From an uncultured Johnsonella sp. (lineage in GTDB: Bacteria > Bacillota > Clostridia > Lachnospirales > Lachnospiraceae), in the NCBI GenBank assembly GCA_900766185.1, contig CAAFUL010000014.1, positions 1 to 64,000 of the forward strand: 64,000 bases of DNA, written 5' to 3'. The notes under the pieces were generated by a model, which worked only from the letters and a program-made list of their open reading frames with translations, was not told where the DNA came from and did not search any database. Made by a program: the position numbers and the translations under genes. Below are positions 43,255-52,378 of the stretch, piece after piece (within the stretch, counting starts at the first letter, position 1; each line of letters starts with the position of its first letter).

Positions 43255-44022
43255 TTAATGAAAATCTTCAAATATTTGATCATCAGAATCTTGGAAGCTT
43301 TCCTTGATATCTTCTACAGTATCTGCAACTTCTTCTTTGATATCTTTAGCAGTATCTGAGGTATGGTATGCAAAATCCTTGGCACCTTCTTTAACATCTG
43401 CGGAAAAATCCTTTACATCTTTTTTAACATCTGAAGAAAAATCCTTGATATCTTCTTTAACATCTGAAGAAAAATCCTTAACACCCTCCTTAACATCTGC
43501 AGAAAAGTCCTTGGCATCTTCTTTCACATCTGCAAAAGAATCCTTTACATCTTCTTTAAGATCTTTGGCAGTCTCAGCTAAATTATCCTTAATATCTTCA
43601 GCCTTCTTTTGTAGGTCTTCTTTGACATCAGTTGCAGCCTCTGTCATATCTTCCTGTGCAAAGTTATTTTTTTGTGTAAATCTTTTGCCCATATCTCCGG
43701 CAACTCTGGCTGCAGCACTTGTATTATCAACTATAATATTGCCTACATCCTTAAGTATTTCCTTAGCTGCACCTGCCATACCCTTGCTTGCTTCAAAAGT
43801 GTCCTTGGCTGCCATAACAAAGTCATCTTTATCTGAGCTTAAAGCTATATAGTTTCTGTCCTTAGTTGTAGTGTTTTGTGTATCATCATCTTCAAATTCA
43901 AAGAAATCATCTTCCAAGTCCTTATGGAAAGATTTGTATTTTAAAATATAAGATATAGCAGTGGTGGCAACAATTCCGAGAGCGGTTAAGGTTACTATCT
44001 TACCCAGTAGTTTTTTTGCCAT
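43255..44022 (-). CDS. YtxH-like protein with 11-residue LEA/apolipoprotein-type repeats
   Basis: 255 residues; AGGAGG precedes the start on the minus strand. An N-terminal membrane helix (about 8-27) is followed by an acidic region (about 34-50) and then, at about 125-235, a run of 11-residue units of the type DVKEDAKDFSA (six or seven clear copies). The units place charged and hydrophobic residues as in LEA group 3 proteins or apolipoproteins, forming a long amphipathic helix along membranes or in a dry/stressed state. It is the first minus-strand gene and points at copy B. Function in stress or envelope protection is an inference. Confidence 0.75.
   Translation of the reverse strand: MAKKLLGKIVTLTALGIVATTAISYILKYKSFHKDLEDDFFEFEDDDTQNTTTKDRNYIALSSDKDDFVMAAKDTFEASKGMAGAAKEILKDVGNIIVDNTSAAARVAGDMGKRFTQKNNFAQEDMTEAATDVKEDLQKKAEDIKDNLAETAKDLKEDVKDSFADVKEDAKDFSADVKEGVKDFSSDVKEDIKDFSSDVKKDVKDFSADVKEGAKDFAYHTSDTAKDIKEEVADTVEDIKESFQDSDDQIFEDFH
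43385..43560 (-). repeat. 33-bp in-frame tandem repeats
   Basis: Units based on TTAACATCTGAAGAAAAATCC (plus strand) repeat every 33 bases about five to six times inside the gene above and encode the 11-residue helix repeats. Repeats this alike can change copy number by slippage. Confidence 0.8.
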
Positions 44023-44305
44023 ATGAATCCTCCTTGTTAATCATTTAGTTCTTAAGGTAAATTTGTATATTTTATTTACAAGCAAACCCTTATTGATTTC
44101 TATATAGACTATAATATAAAACTCATAAAAAATAAAGACATAAATAGAATAAAAAGCTTATATATTTTTAAAAATGTATTTTATTAAGCTGCATAATAAT
44201 TAAATATTGGGCTGTTTTGATATGTCAATCGGTGTTATAATTAAAAACGAAGTTTGATTATGATTCTTAAAAGTTAAACTTAACAGAATTTACACATTTA
44301 AAATC

Positions 44306-44335
44306 TTGACAAAAATACTAAACAGGATGTAAAAT
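44306..44335 (+). promoter_or_regulatory. Promoter of the zur-znu operon
   Basis: TTGACA (44306-44311) and TAAAAT (44330-44335) are 18 nt apart. The predicted start near 44342 falls inside the palindrome at 44332-44354, so a bound repressor would block it. Confidence 0.75.
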
Positions 44336-44354
44336 TGCAAAGGATTTGCGATTT
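44332..44354. promoter_or_regulatory. Probable Zur operator (palindrome)
   Basis: AAATTGCAA (44332-44340) and TTGCGATTT (44346-44354) form a 9-1-mismatch inverted repeat with a 5-nt centre. It overlaps the -10 and start site of the operon. The spacing and AT-flanked GC core resemble Fur/Zur-family boxes, but the exact sequence is not the Bacillus Zur consensus; assignment rests on position and on the regulator it controls. Confidence 0.65.
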
Positions 44355-44375
44355 AACATTAGAGAGGAGATTAAA

Positions 44376-44786
44376 TTGCAAAAAGAGTATAATACAAAAT
44401 TCAAAGAAGAGATGATGCTGTATTTGAAGAAAAACAGAGACAGAAGAGTTTCTGCTTATCAAATATATGAATATATGCAGGAAAATAATATAAAAATCAA
44501 TCTCACAACCATATATAGGAATCTTGACAAGTTGACTAATGCAGGTAAGCTTTTGAAAGTCAAACATGCAGATGACGGATGCAGTTTATATCAGTATCTG
44601 GATGGAGATAAAGAGTGCGAAGAGCATTTGCATATACAGTGTAAAGATTGTGGCGGTATAGTACATATGGATCATGAGGGCATGGATCTTATCAATAAAT
44701 ATGTGCAAGATGAATGTGGATATACTCTTGATTGCAAAGACTCCGTAATAATGGGAAAATGCGATAAGTGCCGAGAAAAAAAATAA
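44376..44786 (+). CDS. Zur/Fur-family zinc-responsive repressor
   Basis: 136 residues from TTG 44376 (GAGAGGAG upstream); a longer frame start at 44346 lies within the operator. The N-terminal winged helix contains the recognition helix INLTTIYRNLDKLTNAGKL. The C-terminal half has the HLHIQCKDCGGIVHMD and CDKCREKK motifs: two CxxC pairs for the structural zinc and His/Asp/Glu for the regulatory site. Its gene leads an operon of zinc-uptake genes and follows its own probable operator, so it is most likely Zur rather than Fur or PerR. Confidence 0.88.
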   Translation: MQKEYNTKFKEEMMLYLKKNRDRRVSAYQIYEYMQENNIKINLTTIYRNLDKLTNAGKLLKVKHADDGCSLYQYLDGDKECEEHLHIQCKDCGGIVHMDHEGMDLINKYVQDECGYTLDCKDSVIMGKCDKCREKK

Positions 44787-44788
44787 GT

Positions 44789-44813
44789 GGTTGATTTGCT
44801 GAATAAATCAGCC
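44789..44813 (+). other. Hairpin between zur and znuA
   Basis: GGTTGATTT (44789-44797) pairs with AAATCAGCC (44805-44813), with a 7-nt loop. The following CTATTATGG has few T, so it is more likely an mRNA processing or attenuation element than a strong terminator. It could allow znuACB to be expressed at a level different from zur. Confidence 0.55.
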
Positions 44814-44829
44814 CTATTATGGAGGAATT

Positions 44830-45957
44830 ATGAGTAAGTTCAGTTTATTTAAGTGTGCATCAGTTATGTGTGCATCATTATTATTTTTAACAGGATGTGC
44901 AACATCCAATTCTACAAACAGTTCCACATCTGCGTCCGTTGAAGCATCAAGTGAGAGCTTGGATCAAAGCTCTTCAGTGGCTGAAGATGCAAAAGATTCA
45001 AATAAGAAAATAAGCATAGTTACTACTATATTCCCTGAATATGACTGGGTAAGAGAAATAGTAGGCAATCATTCTGATAAGTTTGAGATAACCTATCTTA
45101 TGAACAAGGGTGTGGATTTACACAGTTATCAGGCAAGTGCGGAGGATATAGCAAAGGTATCGTCAGCAGACCTTTTTATCTATGTGGGCGGAGAGTCTGA
45201 TACATGGGCTGAGGATGCCATAGCTGAAGCAACCAACAAAGATATGAAGGTAATTAATTTACTTAATTCTTTAGGTTCCGATGTAAAGGAAGAAGAAGTT
45301 GTAGAGGGCATGGCTGCAGAAGATGAGCATGATCATGACCACAGTGAAGAGGCAAAAGACCATGATCACTCTGAAGAGGATAAAGATCATGACCATGCTA
45401 AAGAAGGTGAAGAAGTAGAGTATGATGAGCATGTATGGCTTTCACTTAAAAATGCTCAAAAGCTTGTTATGGATATAGAGGCTGATATAGAAAGTCTTGA
45501 TCCTGACAATGCTGCCGACTATGCTGCCAATGCAAAGGCTTATGTTCAAAAACTTGATGAACTTGACAAGGAATATCAAAAAGCCGTAGATGAGTCAAGT
45601 GTCAAGTACATCTTAGTCGGAGACAGATTCCCATTCAGATACCTGGTTGATGATTACGGATTAAAGTACAGTGCGGCTTTTGTAGGTTGCAGTGCAGAAA
45701 CTGAAGCAAGTTTTGATACTATAACCTTCCTTGCAGGAAAACTTGATGAGTTGGGACTTAAGAATGTAGTTACTATAGAAAATTCCAATCAAAAAATAGC
45801 AAAGACAATAATAGAGAATACAAAAAATAAGGATCAGGGACTTTTAGTGCTTAATTCCTTACAGTCTGTAAGTCAAAAAGATATAGATGGAGGACTTACT
45901 TACCTTTCAGTTATGAAAGATAATTTGGAAGTACTCAAGAAAGCACTTACAAACTAA
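44830..45957 (+). CDS. znuA: ZnuA-like zinc ABC transporter substrate-binding lipoprotein
   Basis: 375 residues. A signal peptide ends in lipobox LTGC with Cys23 as the lipidated residue. The mature part has a Ser/Ala linker (about 24-55), an N-lobe (TTIFPEYDWVREIVGNH, GVDLHSYQASAEDI with a metal His), then a His/Asp/Glu-rich loop (about 160-198; HDHDHSEE- and DHDHSEE-type units), then WLSLKNAQKL, the long helix and the C-lobe (GDRFPFRYLVDDYGL). The His-rich loop is typical of zinc-specific ZnuA. It starts 43 nt after zur and is followed by znuC after 19 nt. Confidence 0.95.
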   Translation: MSKFSLFKCASVMCASLLFLTGCATSNSTNSSTSASVEASSESLDQSSSVAEDAKDSNKKISIVTTIFPEYDWVREIVGNHSDKFEITYLMNKGVDLHSYQASAEDIAKVSSADLFIYVGGESDTWAEDAIAEATNKDMKVINLLNSLGSDVKEEEVVEGMAAEDEHDHDHSEEAKDHDHSEEDKDHDHAKEGEEVEYDEHVWLSLKNAQKLVMDIEADIESLDPDNAADYAANAKAYVQKLDELDKEYQKAVDESSVKYILVGDRFPFRYLVDDYGLKYSAAFVGCSAETEASFDTITFLAGKLDELGLKNVVTIENSNQKIAKTIIENTKNKDQGLLVLNSLQSVSQKDIDGGLTYLSVMKDNLEVLKKALTN

Positions 45958-45976
45958 TTAAGATTAAGAGGTTTAT

Positions 45977-46678
45977 ATGTCATACATTAAATGCAAAGAC
46001 TTATCGGTAGGCTATGACGGTAACATAGTCAGCCAAGGAATTAATTTTAATTTGGAAGCCGGTGATTATTTATGCATAGTTGGAGAAAACGGTGCCGGTA
46101 AGTCTACTTTAATGAAAACCCTACTCGGTTTGATCCCTAAATTATCGGGAGAGATGGAGTATGGTGAGGATTTAAGTAAGAGTGATATAGGTTATTTGCC
46201 ACAGCAGACGCTTTTGCAAAAAGATTTTCCGGCTTCGGTTTGGGAAATAGTTTTATCGGGACATATAGGTAAGGGAAGCTTATATTATAGCCGTATACAA
46301 AAGCAAATAGCAAGAGAGAGTATGGAATATATGTCAATATCAAATTTGGCAAATAAGTGTTATATGGATCTATCGGGAGGACAAAAGCAAAGAGTACTGC
46401 TTGCAAGAGCACTTTGTGCGACATCTAAGCTGATACTGCTTGATGAGCCGGTAACGGGTCTTGACCCTAAGGTTACAACCGATTTTTACAACCTTGTAAA
46501 AAAACTGAATGATGACGGTATATCTATAATAATGGTTTCCCATGATATAGACAGCAGTATAAAATATGCAAGTCATATACTGCATATAGCTGAAAAACAG
46601 CTATTTTTCGGAGAAACAAAAGACTATATTGATAGTCAGGCATATAAGATATTCGGAATTATAGAAAACAGCAGGTAA
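45977..46678 (+). CDS. znuC: Zinc ABC transporter ATP-binding protein ZnuC
   Basis: 233 residues. Walker A GENGAGKSTLMKTLLG (about 36-51), a Q-loop at GYLPQQTLLQ, signature [15 protein letters not shown], Walker B LILLDEPVTGLDP and H-loop VSHDIDS are all intact. It pairs with the permease 3 nt downstream. GAGG lies just before the ATG. Confidence 0.95.
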   Translation: MSYIKCKDLSVGYDGNIVSQGINFNLEAGDYLCIVGENGAGKSTLMKTLLGLIPKLSGEMEYGEDLSKSDIGYLPQQTLLQKDFPASVWEIVLSGHIGKGSLYYSRIQKQIARESMEYMSISNLANKCYMDLSGGQKQRVLLARALCATSKLILLDEPVTGLDPKVTTDFYNLVKKLNDDGISIIMVSHDIDSSIKYASHILHIAEKQLFFGETKDYIDSQAYKIFGIIENSR

Positions 46679-46681
46679 ATT

Positions 46682-47530
46682 ATGGGCGTATTAAATATTA
46701 TAGAGAAGTTAAGATTTTACATGAGCTATCCGTTTGTTGTATATGCTTTGGTTGTAGGAGTATTTATAGCACTTTGTTCTTCTCTTTTTGGAGTAAGTTT
46801 AGTCTTAAAAAGATTTTCATTTATAGGAGACGGTTTGTCTCATGTGGCATTTGGGGCTATGTCGGTCTCAGCAGTATTAAACCTTGCAAATGATACACTG
46901 CTCACAATGCCTATAACGATTTTAGTGGCAATAATCCTTCTTAAGCTCGGAGAGAATGCCAAAATCAAAGGAGATGCTCTTATTGCAATTTTATCGGTAG
47001 GTTCACTTGCAATAGGGTATATGCTTGTCAATATGTTTTCATCCTCTGCCAATGTATCGGGAGATGTGTGTACCAGCCTTTTCGGCTCTACTTCCATACT
47101 TACACTTACAAAGACAGAAGTTATAGTTTGCATTACTATGTCATTAGTGGTAATATCTTTATATATAGTATTTTACAATAAGATATTTGCAATTACTTTT
47201 GATGAAACATTTGCCAAGGCGACAGGAGTCAATACGGAAAGGTATAACCTCTTTATAGCAATTATTATAGCTATAATTATAGTGCTTGGAATGAATCTTG
47301 TAGGTTCATTGCTTATTTCAGCCTTAATAGTATTTCCGGCGCTTTCTGCTATGAGACTGATGAAGACTTTTAGGGCAGTAGTTATATGTTCGGCTGTTAT
47401 GTCAATAATATGTGCCTTACTTGGTATACTGTCATCCATACTTTTGTCAACTCCTGTAGGTTCTACAATAGTACTTGTAAATATTATATTGTTTATATTA
47501 TCAAGTATTATAGGGAAGGTAATTAGGTAA
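46682..47530 (+). CDS. znuB: Zinc ABC transporter permease ZnuB
   Basis: 282 residues with about eight membrane helices, ABC-3 family. The conserved GDGLSHVAFGAM (about 43-54) and FDETFAKATGVNTERYNLF coupling region, and the NLVGSLLISALIVFPALSA motif, fit a metal-uptake permease. It forms the channel for ZnuC-driven zinc import. Its stop overlaps the next start by one base. Confidence 0.95.
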   Translation: MGVLNIIEKLRFYMSYPFVVYALVVGVFIALCSSLFGVSLVLKRFSFIGDGLSHVAFGAMSVSAVLNLANDTLLTMPITILVAIILLKLGENAKIKGDALIAILSVGSLAIGYMLVNMFSSSANVSGDVCTSLFGSTSILTLTKTEVIVCITMSLVVISLYIVFYNKIFAITFDETFAKATGVNTERYNLFIAIIIAIIIVLGMNLVGSLLISALIVFPALSAMRLMKTFRAVVICSAVMSIICALLGILSSILLSTPVGSTIVLVNIILFILSSIIGKVIR

Positions 47531-48159
47531 TGTTTTTAAAAAAATTATATACTTATTGCATACTTACGATTGTAACTGCAACTGTTTTATCGGCTTGTTC
47601 TCCAAGAAAGGGAATACTGCCAAGCAACAATGTATCTGCAATAATGGAATCTAAAATAGCTCAGGAAAGTGAAAGTGAAACGAGCTCTTCCGCACAAGAA
47701 AGCAGCAGTGAGACTGTCGAAACAAGTTCCGCTGCCGAGAGTACGGTTAATCCGCTCCTACCTGAGTTAAAGCCTACCAACAAAGACGGTATAGATTATG
47801 ATCTTACAGCTATGGACGGTGACTTGGTATATGCCAGTGTATACCAAATGATGGTCGATCCTGAGGTTTTTGAAGGCAAGGTAATCAAGATATCCGGCAG
47901 ATACTATGCAAGTTTCTATGAGCCCAATAACAGGTATTACCATTATGTTATTATAGAGGATGCTATGGCTTGTTGTGCTCAGGGTATGGAATTTGTTTGG
48001 GATGACGGAAGTCATGTATATCCGGATGAGTATCCTGAAGATAACACCTATGTGGAGGTTGTCGGTACATTTGAGACTTATACGGAAACTGACGGACAGA
48101 CTTATTGCAGGCTAAAGGATGCAAGTTTTAAAGTTTTAGATAATAAGAATCAAAGTTAA
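47530..48159 (+). CDS. Lipoprotein with YcgQ-like CC motif, in the zinc operon
   Basis: 209 residues, starting inside the znuB stop (TAATG). Lipobox LSAC, Cys23. A Ser/Glu linker (about 35-75) leads to an OB-fold-like domain (about 85-205) with GKVIKISGRY, VIIEDAMACCAQGMEFVW (Cys-Cys pair) and VEVVGTFETYTETDGQTYCRLKDASF. The ACCA stretch resembles the domain of YcgQ-type proteins found near Zur-controlled genes. Position after znuACB suggests a helper of zinc uptake or zinc-carrying chaperone at the cell surface; not proven. A strong terminator follows. Confidence 0.75.
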   Translation: MFLKKLYTYCILTIVTATVLSACSPRKGILPSNNVSAIMESKIAQESESETSSSAQESSSETVETSSAAESTVNPLLPELKPTNKDGIDYDLTAMDGDLVYASVYQMMVDPEVFEGKVIKISGRYYASFYEPNNRYYHYVIIEDAMACCAQGMEFVWDDGSHVYPDEYPEDNTYVEVVGTFETYTETDGQTYCRLKDASFKVLDNKNQS

Positions 48160-48180
48160 GTATAGTAAAGATAAATTAAA

Positions 48181-48232
48181 CTGCCATACTAAGAAGATCA
48201 GTTGAAGAATTCCTTAGTATGGCAGTTTTTTT
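48181..48232 (+). terminator. Intrinsic terminator of the zinc operon
   Basis: CTGCCATACTAAG (48181-48193) pairs perfectly with CTTAGTATGGCAG (48213-48225), followed by seven T. It may also close the minus-strand genes to its right, whose reading ends at 48279. Confidence 0.92.
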
Positions 48233-48278
48233 GTATGTAAGAGGAAAGGTAAAATCGGCATAACTTACCGTAAACCTA

Positions 48279-48719
48279 TTACCTTAGAGGATAGGGATAG
48301 AAAGGTAAATTGCGTATGACACCATATATAAGCAGCATGGCTATAATAATTATCAAAATTATATTCTCCACTTTACCTGTTTTAGCCTGACCTGATTTTA
48401 GATATCTCAGAGTGAAAAAAAGTATGTATATGGCAAAAAACGGTGAGAGAATTGTAAGCAGTTGGTTGTACCTGAAGGCAAGCGGTAAATCACCATGCAT
48501 CATAGCTATACCCATTCTGGTAACTCCGCAGCTTGGACAGTTAAGTCCCGTTATAAGCTTAAAGGCACAGGGCACAGGTATATGAAAACGCATAGATAAA
48601 AAGCAGGTCAAAGCAAAAAGAAGTGCCAGACCTGCTGTTTTTAATACTGTTTTAATTCTTTGCCGAATCGCCATATTTCGCATATGCAAGTTTGTTGACA
48701 TCATCTTGAAGTATTCCAT
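48279..48719 (-). CDS. DUF2752 membrane protein
   Basis: Up to 146 residues; the true start could be any of several in-frame ATGs (48719, 48704 or 48674), none with a clear ribosome binding site, so it may be translationally coupled to the gene upstream. DUF2752 marks: FHIPVPCAFKLITGLNCPSCGVTRMGIAMMHGD (CxxC plus GCG-like turn) and LAFRYNQLL, then two membrane helices. DUF2752 proteins often occur next to small membrane genes in Firmicutes; the function is unknown. It overlaps the DUF4234 gene. Confidence 0.82.
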   Translation of the reverse strand: MEYFKMMSTNLHMRNMAIRQRIKTVLKTAGLALLFALTCFLSMRFHIPVPCAFKLITGLNCPSCGVTRMGIAMMHGDLPLAFRYNQLLTILSPFFAIYILFFTLRYLKSGQAKTGKVENIILIIIIAMLLIYGVIRNLPFYPYPLR

Positions 48720-49029
48720 AAGACACTACACTAAGACAGAATATAGCCAACAGACAGTAAAGAACACCTGAATTAGAGGTAGGCAGACCTAAAGACATCT
48801 TTACCCTGTCAAGCCTCTCGCCGGCTCTATAAAGCCAAATAAGCCCATAAATACCACAAGTTATAAATGAAAGTAAGAATACCATAGCACCTGATGGTGC
48901 CTCAGGCTCATCACACAAGCAATTAACTTCATTTACAAGACATATAGTCCAGTAAATACCATAAATACCGCAAGTGACAATACTTAGAATGATAGCTACT
49001 ACAATATCCCTTTGTTTTACAACACCCAT
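48652..49029 (-). CDS. DUF4234 membrane protein
   Basis: 125 residues, start preceded by AAAGGAAG on the minus strand. Two copies of the DUF4234 motif: IVTCGIYGIYWTICLVNEVNCLCDEPEAPSG and FITCGIYGLIWLYRAGERLD, each pairing a helix with an IYG turn, plus a third helix near residue 92-108. The paired DUF4234/DUF2752 genes overlap, so they form one small membrane operon of unknown role. Confidence 0.82.
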   Translation of the reverse strand: MGVVKQRDIVVAIILSIVTCGIYGIYWTICLVNEVNCLCDEPEAPSGAMVFLLSFITCGIYGLIWLYRAGERLDRVKMSLGLPTSNSGVLYCLLAIFCLSVVSYGILQDDVNKLAYAKYGDSAKN

Positions 49030-49386
49030 AAAAAAACTTCCTTTCTACCAATATTTACCTAGAAGATTATAATATATATATACCAATTAGACAATATAGG
49101 CAAAGAAAAGTGAAAGAATATATAAATAAAAAAGATATAAAAGTAACAAAAAGCATATATATAACTAAGAAAAATAATTGTGGGGAAATAATTAAACTAT
49201 AAGAAGACTGCCGGTAAATGCACTATTACTCTTAGTAATCATGGAGTGGCAGGTACATAGAAGGGCATCTAAGAATACTGCTCCGATTACAAAGCAGGAA
49301 TTTGTGGAGCTTAAGCAAAATAAAGTTGTGCATGAGAAAGATATAACAGAAAAATAGAAGATGCTGAAAATGCCAAACCTATATGT
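49030..49386. other. Intergenic region before the truncated regulator
   Basis: 357 nt. The left part is AT-rich, probably the promoter of the minus-strand pair. At 49241-49357 a 38-codon open frame (starting MEWQVHRRASKN) may be a decayed fragment; it is not in frame with the gene at 49387. No clear gene. Confidence 0.4.
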
Positions 49387-49881
49387 ATGAGTACAAAAGT
49401 TGATTTGATTTTAATGGATGTATGTACTGCCAGAGATTCCTCAGGTCTTAAGGCGGCTGAAGATATTAAAAAAATCTGCCCTAATATAAAAATTATTATT
49501 ACCACATCAATGCCGGAGTATACATTTATCACCAAGGCAAAGGCGGCAGGCTATGAAAGTTTTTGGTATAAGGATTATGGCTGTATAAGTTTAAGTGAGG
49601 TTATAGAGCGTACTATGAAGGGTGAGAGAGTGTACCCTGATAAAACACCGGATGTGGATATATATGGGGTACCTATAAGTAAATTTACCCCCGCACAACT
49701 TAGAGTACTTAGAGAGTTGGCAATGGGACTTTCGCAGGAAGAGGTGGCAAAAAAACTCTGTCTTTCGAGAAGTGTTATAAAAGGTCATATCAGTCACATG
49801 TGTGAAAAGACCAATACAAGCAAGACTTTGCAATTGGTTACCGAGGCAATAGAAAAGAGGGTAATACTGCCAAAGTATTAG
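49387..49881 (+). pseudogene. LuxR-type response regulator with truncated receiver domain
   Basis: 164 codons. The protein starts just before the phospho-acceptor segment (VDLILMDVC, candidate Asp near residue 11), so the first 40-45 residues of a receiver, including the metal-binding acidic pair, are missing. The frame is open back to 49336 but has no start. The rest is intact: receiver C-half (IIITTSM, KDYGCISLSEVI) and a LuxR helix-turn-helix (about 98-160, FTPAQLRVLRELAMGLSQEEVAKKLCLSRSVIKGHI). No ribosome binding site is near the ATG. It is either a relic or a shortened DNA-binding regulator that no longer responds to phosphorylation. Confidence 0.65.
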
Positions 49882-49926
49882 TACAGTGTTTTGGAAATAA
49901 GTTACAAATAACTTGTTTTTATTCAT

Positions 49927-50120
49927 CATGCTGCATATGTATATTTGCTACCCAAACTTGCAGTTAAATTAGAGTTACAGTTTGGATACCAATGTTTAGC
50001 TTTTATTTTACAATCCTAATCACAACTTTCTCTTAAAACTTCGCAGGATTTTGAGCAGTATGCGGAACTTGCTATTTAAATTTTATTTATAAATTAGCAC
50101 TCAACACTTGACAGTGCTAA
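49927..50120. other. Intergenic region before groES with repeat fragments
   Basis: GCTACCCAAACT (49947-49958) and AGTTTGGATACC (49979-49990) form an imperfect inverted repeat like the ends of the palindromic elements. TTTAAATTTTATTTATAAATT (50076 onward) matches the left arm of copies A, B and H and runs straight into CIRCE. Confidence 0.55.
50094..50120. promoter_or_regulatory. CIRCE operator (HrcA binding site)
   Basis: TTAGCACTC (50094-50102), 9 nt, CAGTGCTAA (50112-50120): the CIRCE inverted repeat with one mismatch. It overlaps the -35 of the groESL promoter. HrcA represses there and is released on heat stress. The hrcA gene is not in the window. Confidence 0.95.
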
Positions 50121-50136
50121 CAAAATTTAGTATAAT
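50108..50136 (+). promoter_or_regulatory. groESL promoter
   Basis: TTGACA (50108-50113) and TATAAT (50131-50136) are exactly 17 nt apart, a consensus sigma-A promoter. CIRCE covers the -35. Confidence 0.92.
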
Positions 50137-50181
50137 TTCTTCTAGTTAAAAACTAAATGAATTTATTAACAGGAGGATCAT

Positions 50182-50466
50182 ATGAAGTTAGTACCTTTAT
50201 TTGATAAGGTTGTACTTAAGCAGCTTGAAGCGGAAGAAACCACAAAGTCAGGCATAGTGCTTACAGGACAGCCAAAAGAAAAACCGTCTCAGGCAGAAGT
50301 TATAGCAGTAGGACCGGGCGGTGTGGTAGACGGTAAAGAAATCACCATGCAGGTTAAGGCAGGTGATAAGGTTATATATTCTAAATATGCAGGCACTGAA
50401 GTAGAGCTTGATAACGAAACATTTATAGTAGTAAAACAAAATGATATATTGGCAGTAATAGAGTAA
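50182..50466 (+). CDS. groES: Co-chaperonin GroES
   Basis: 94 residues, full length. The lid subunit of the GroEL folding chamber. LVPLFDKVVLKQLEAEE, the mobile loop (TTKSGIVLTGQPKEKPSQ), KAGDKVIYSKYAGTEV and the closing KQNDILAVIE are typical. AGGAGG precedes the ATG. First gene of the CIRCE-controlled operon. Confidence 0.97.
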   Translation: MKLVPLFDKVVLKQLEAEETTKSGIVLTGQPKEKPSQAEVIAVGPGGVVDGKEITMQVKAGDKVIYSKYAGTEVELDNETFIVVKQNDILAVIE

Positions 50467-50474
50467 GAAGTTAA

Positions 50475-52112
<1,638 letters not shown>

Positions 52113-52150
52113 GATAAGGGTAGACCCTTAAAATAATATAAGTTACAAAA

Positions 52151-52197
52151 TAAGGATACCTGACTAAGTTTTACTAAGCAGGTATCCTTATTTTATT
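52151..52197 (+). terminator. Intrinsic terminator after groEL
   Basis: TAAGGATACCTG (52151-52162) pairs perfectly with CAGGTATCCTTA (52179-52190), followed by TTTTATTT. The first TTATTTATA unit of the array begins in its T-run. Confidence 0.9.
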
Positions 52198-52354
52198 TAT
52201 ACAAGAGTTATTTATACAGATTTTTCTTATATTCCATATAATAGTTATTTATAGTTTTTTTCCAACAGTCTTTAAAAGGTTTATTTATAGAGGTTTTTCT
52301 TATGTTCTCTATAATAGTTATTTATACAGACTTTTTTATAGTTTTGTGGAAAAA
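52193..52354. repeat. Tandem TTATTTATA array with 36-37-nt period
   Basis: TTATTTATA starts at 52193, 52208, 52245, 52281 and 52318. The last four are spaced 37, 36 and 37 nt. The units at 52208 and 52281 are nearly identical over 37 nt (TTCTTAT, then ATAATAG at the end), so the array is a 73-nt block repeated about twice. It lies between groEL and the end of the minus-strand recombinase gene. It is not a CRISPR: the repeats are 9 to 15 nt and the unit is AT-rich throughout. Confidence 0.8.
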
Positions 52355-52378
52355 TTAAACATATACTCGCTACAATTA

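Larger units (their letters stand above)
44023..44375. other. Divergent intergenic region between the LEA-like gene and zur
   Basis: About 350 nt, AT-rich. The right end holds the zur promoter and operator. TTGATA-like and extended -10 (TGTTATAAT, 44233-44241) motifs lie further left and may drive either strand. No gene is seen. Confidence 0.5.

Noticed and set aside
43304..43852. 182-codon plus-strand serine/leucine-rich ORF
   Set aside because: It is the antisense of the LEA-like repeat gene, which has the AGGAGG site and a sensible protein.
49062..49085. Possible dif site (TATAATATATATAT-like)
   Set aside because: The flanking arm sequences do not match the known Firmicutes dif consensus; plain AT-rich promoter-like DNA explains it.
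52193..52354. Possible CRISPR array
   Set aside because: The period of 37 nt is suggestive, but the conserved part is only about 9 nt, the alternate units are related to each other, and there are no cas genes.
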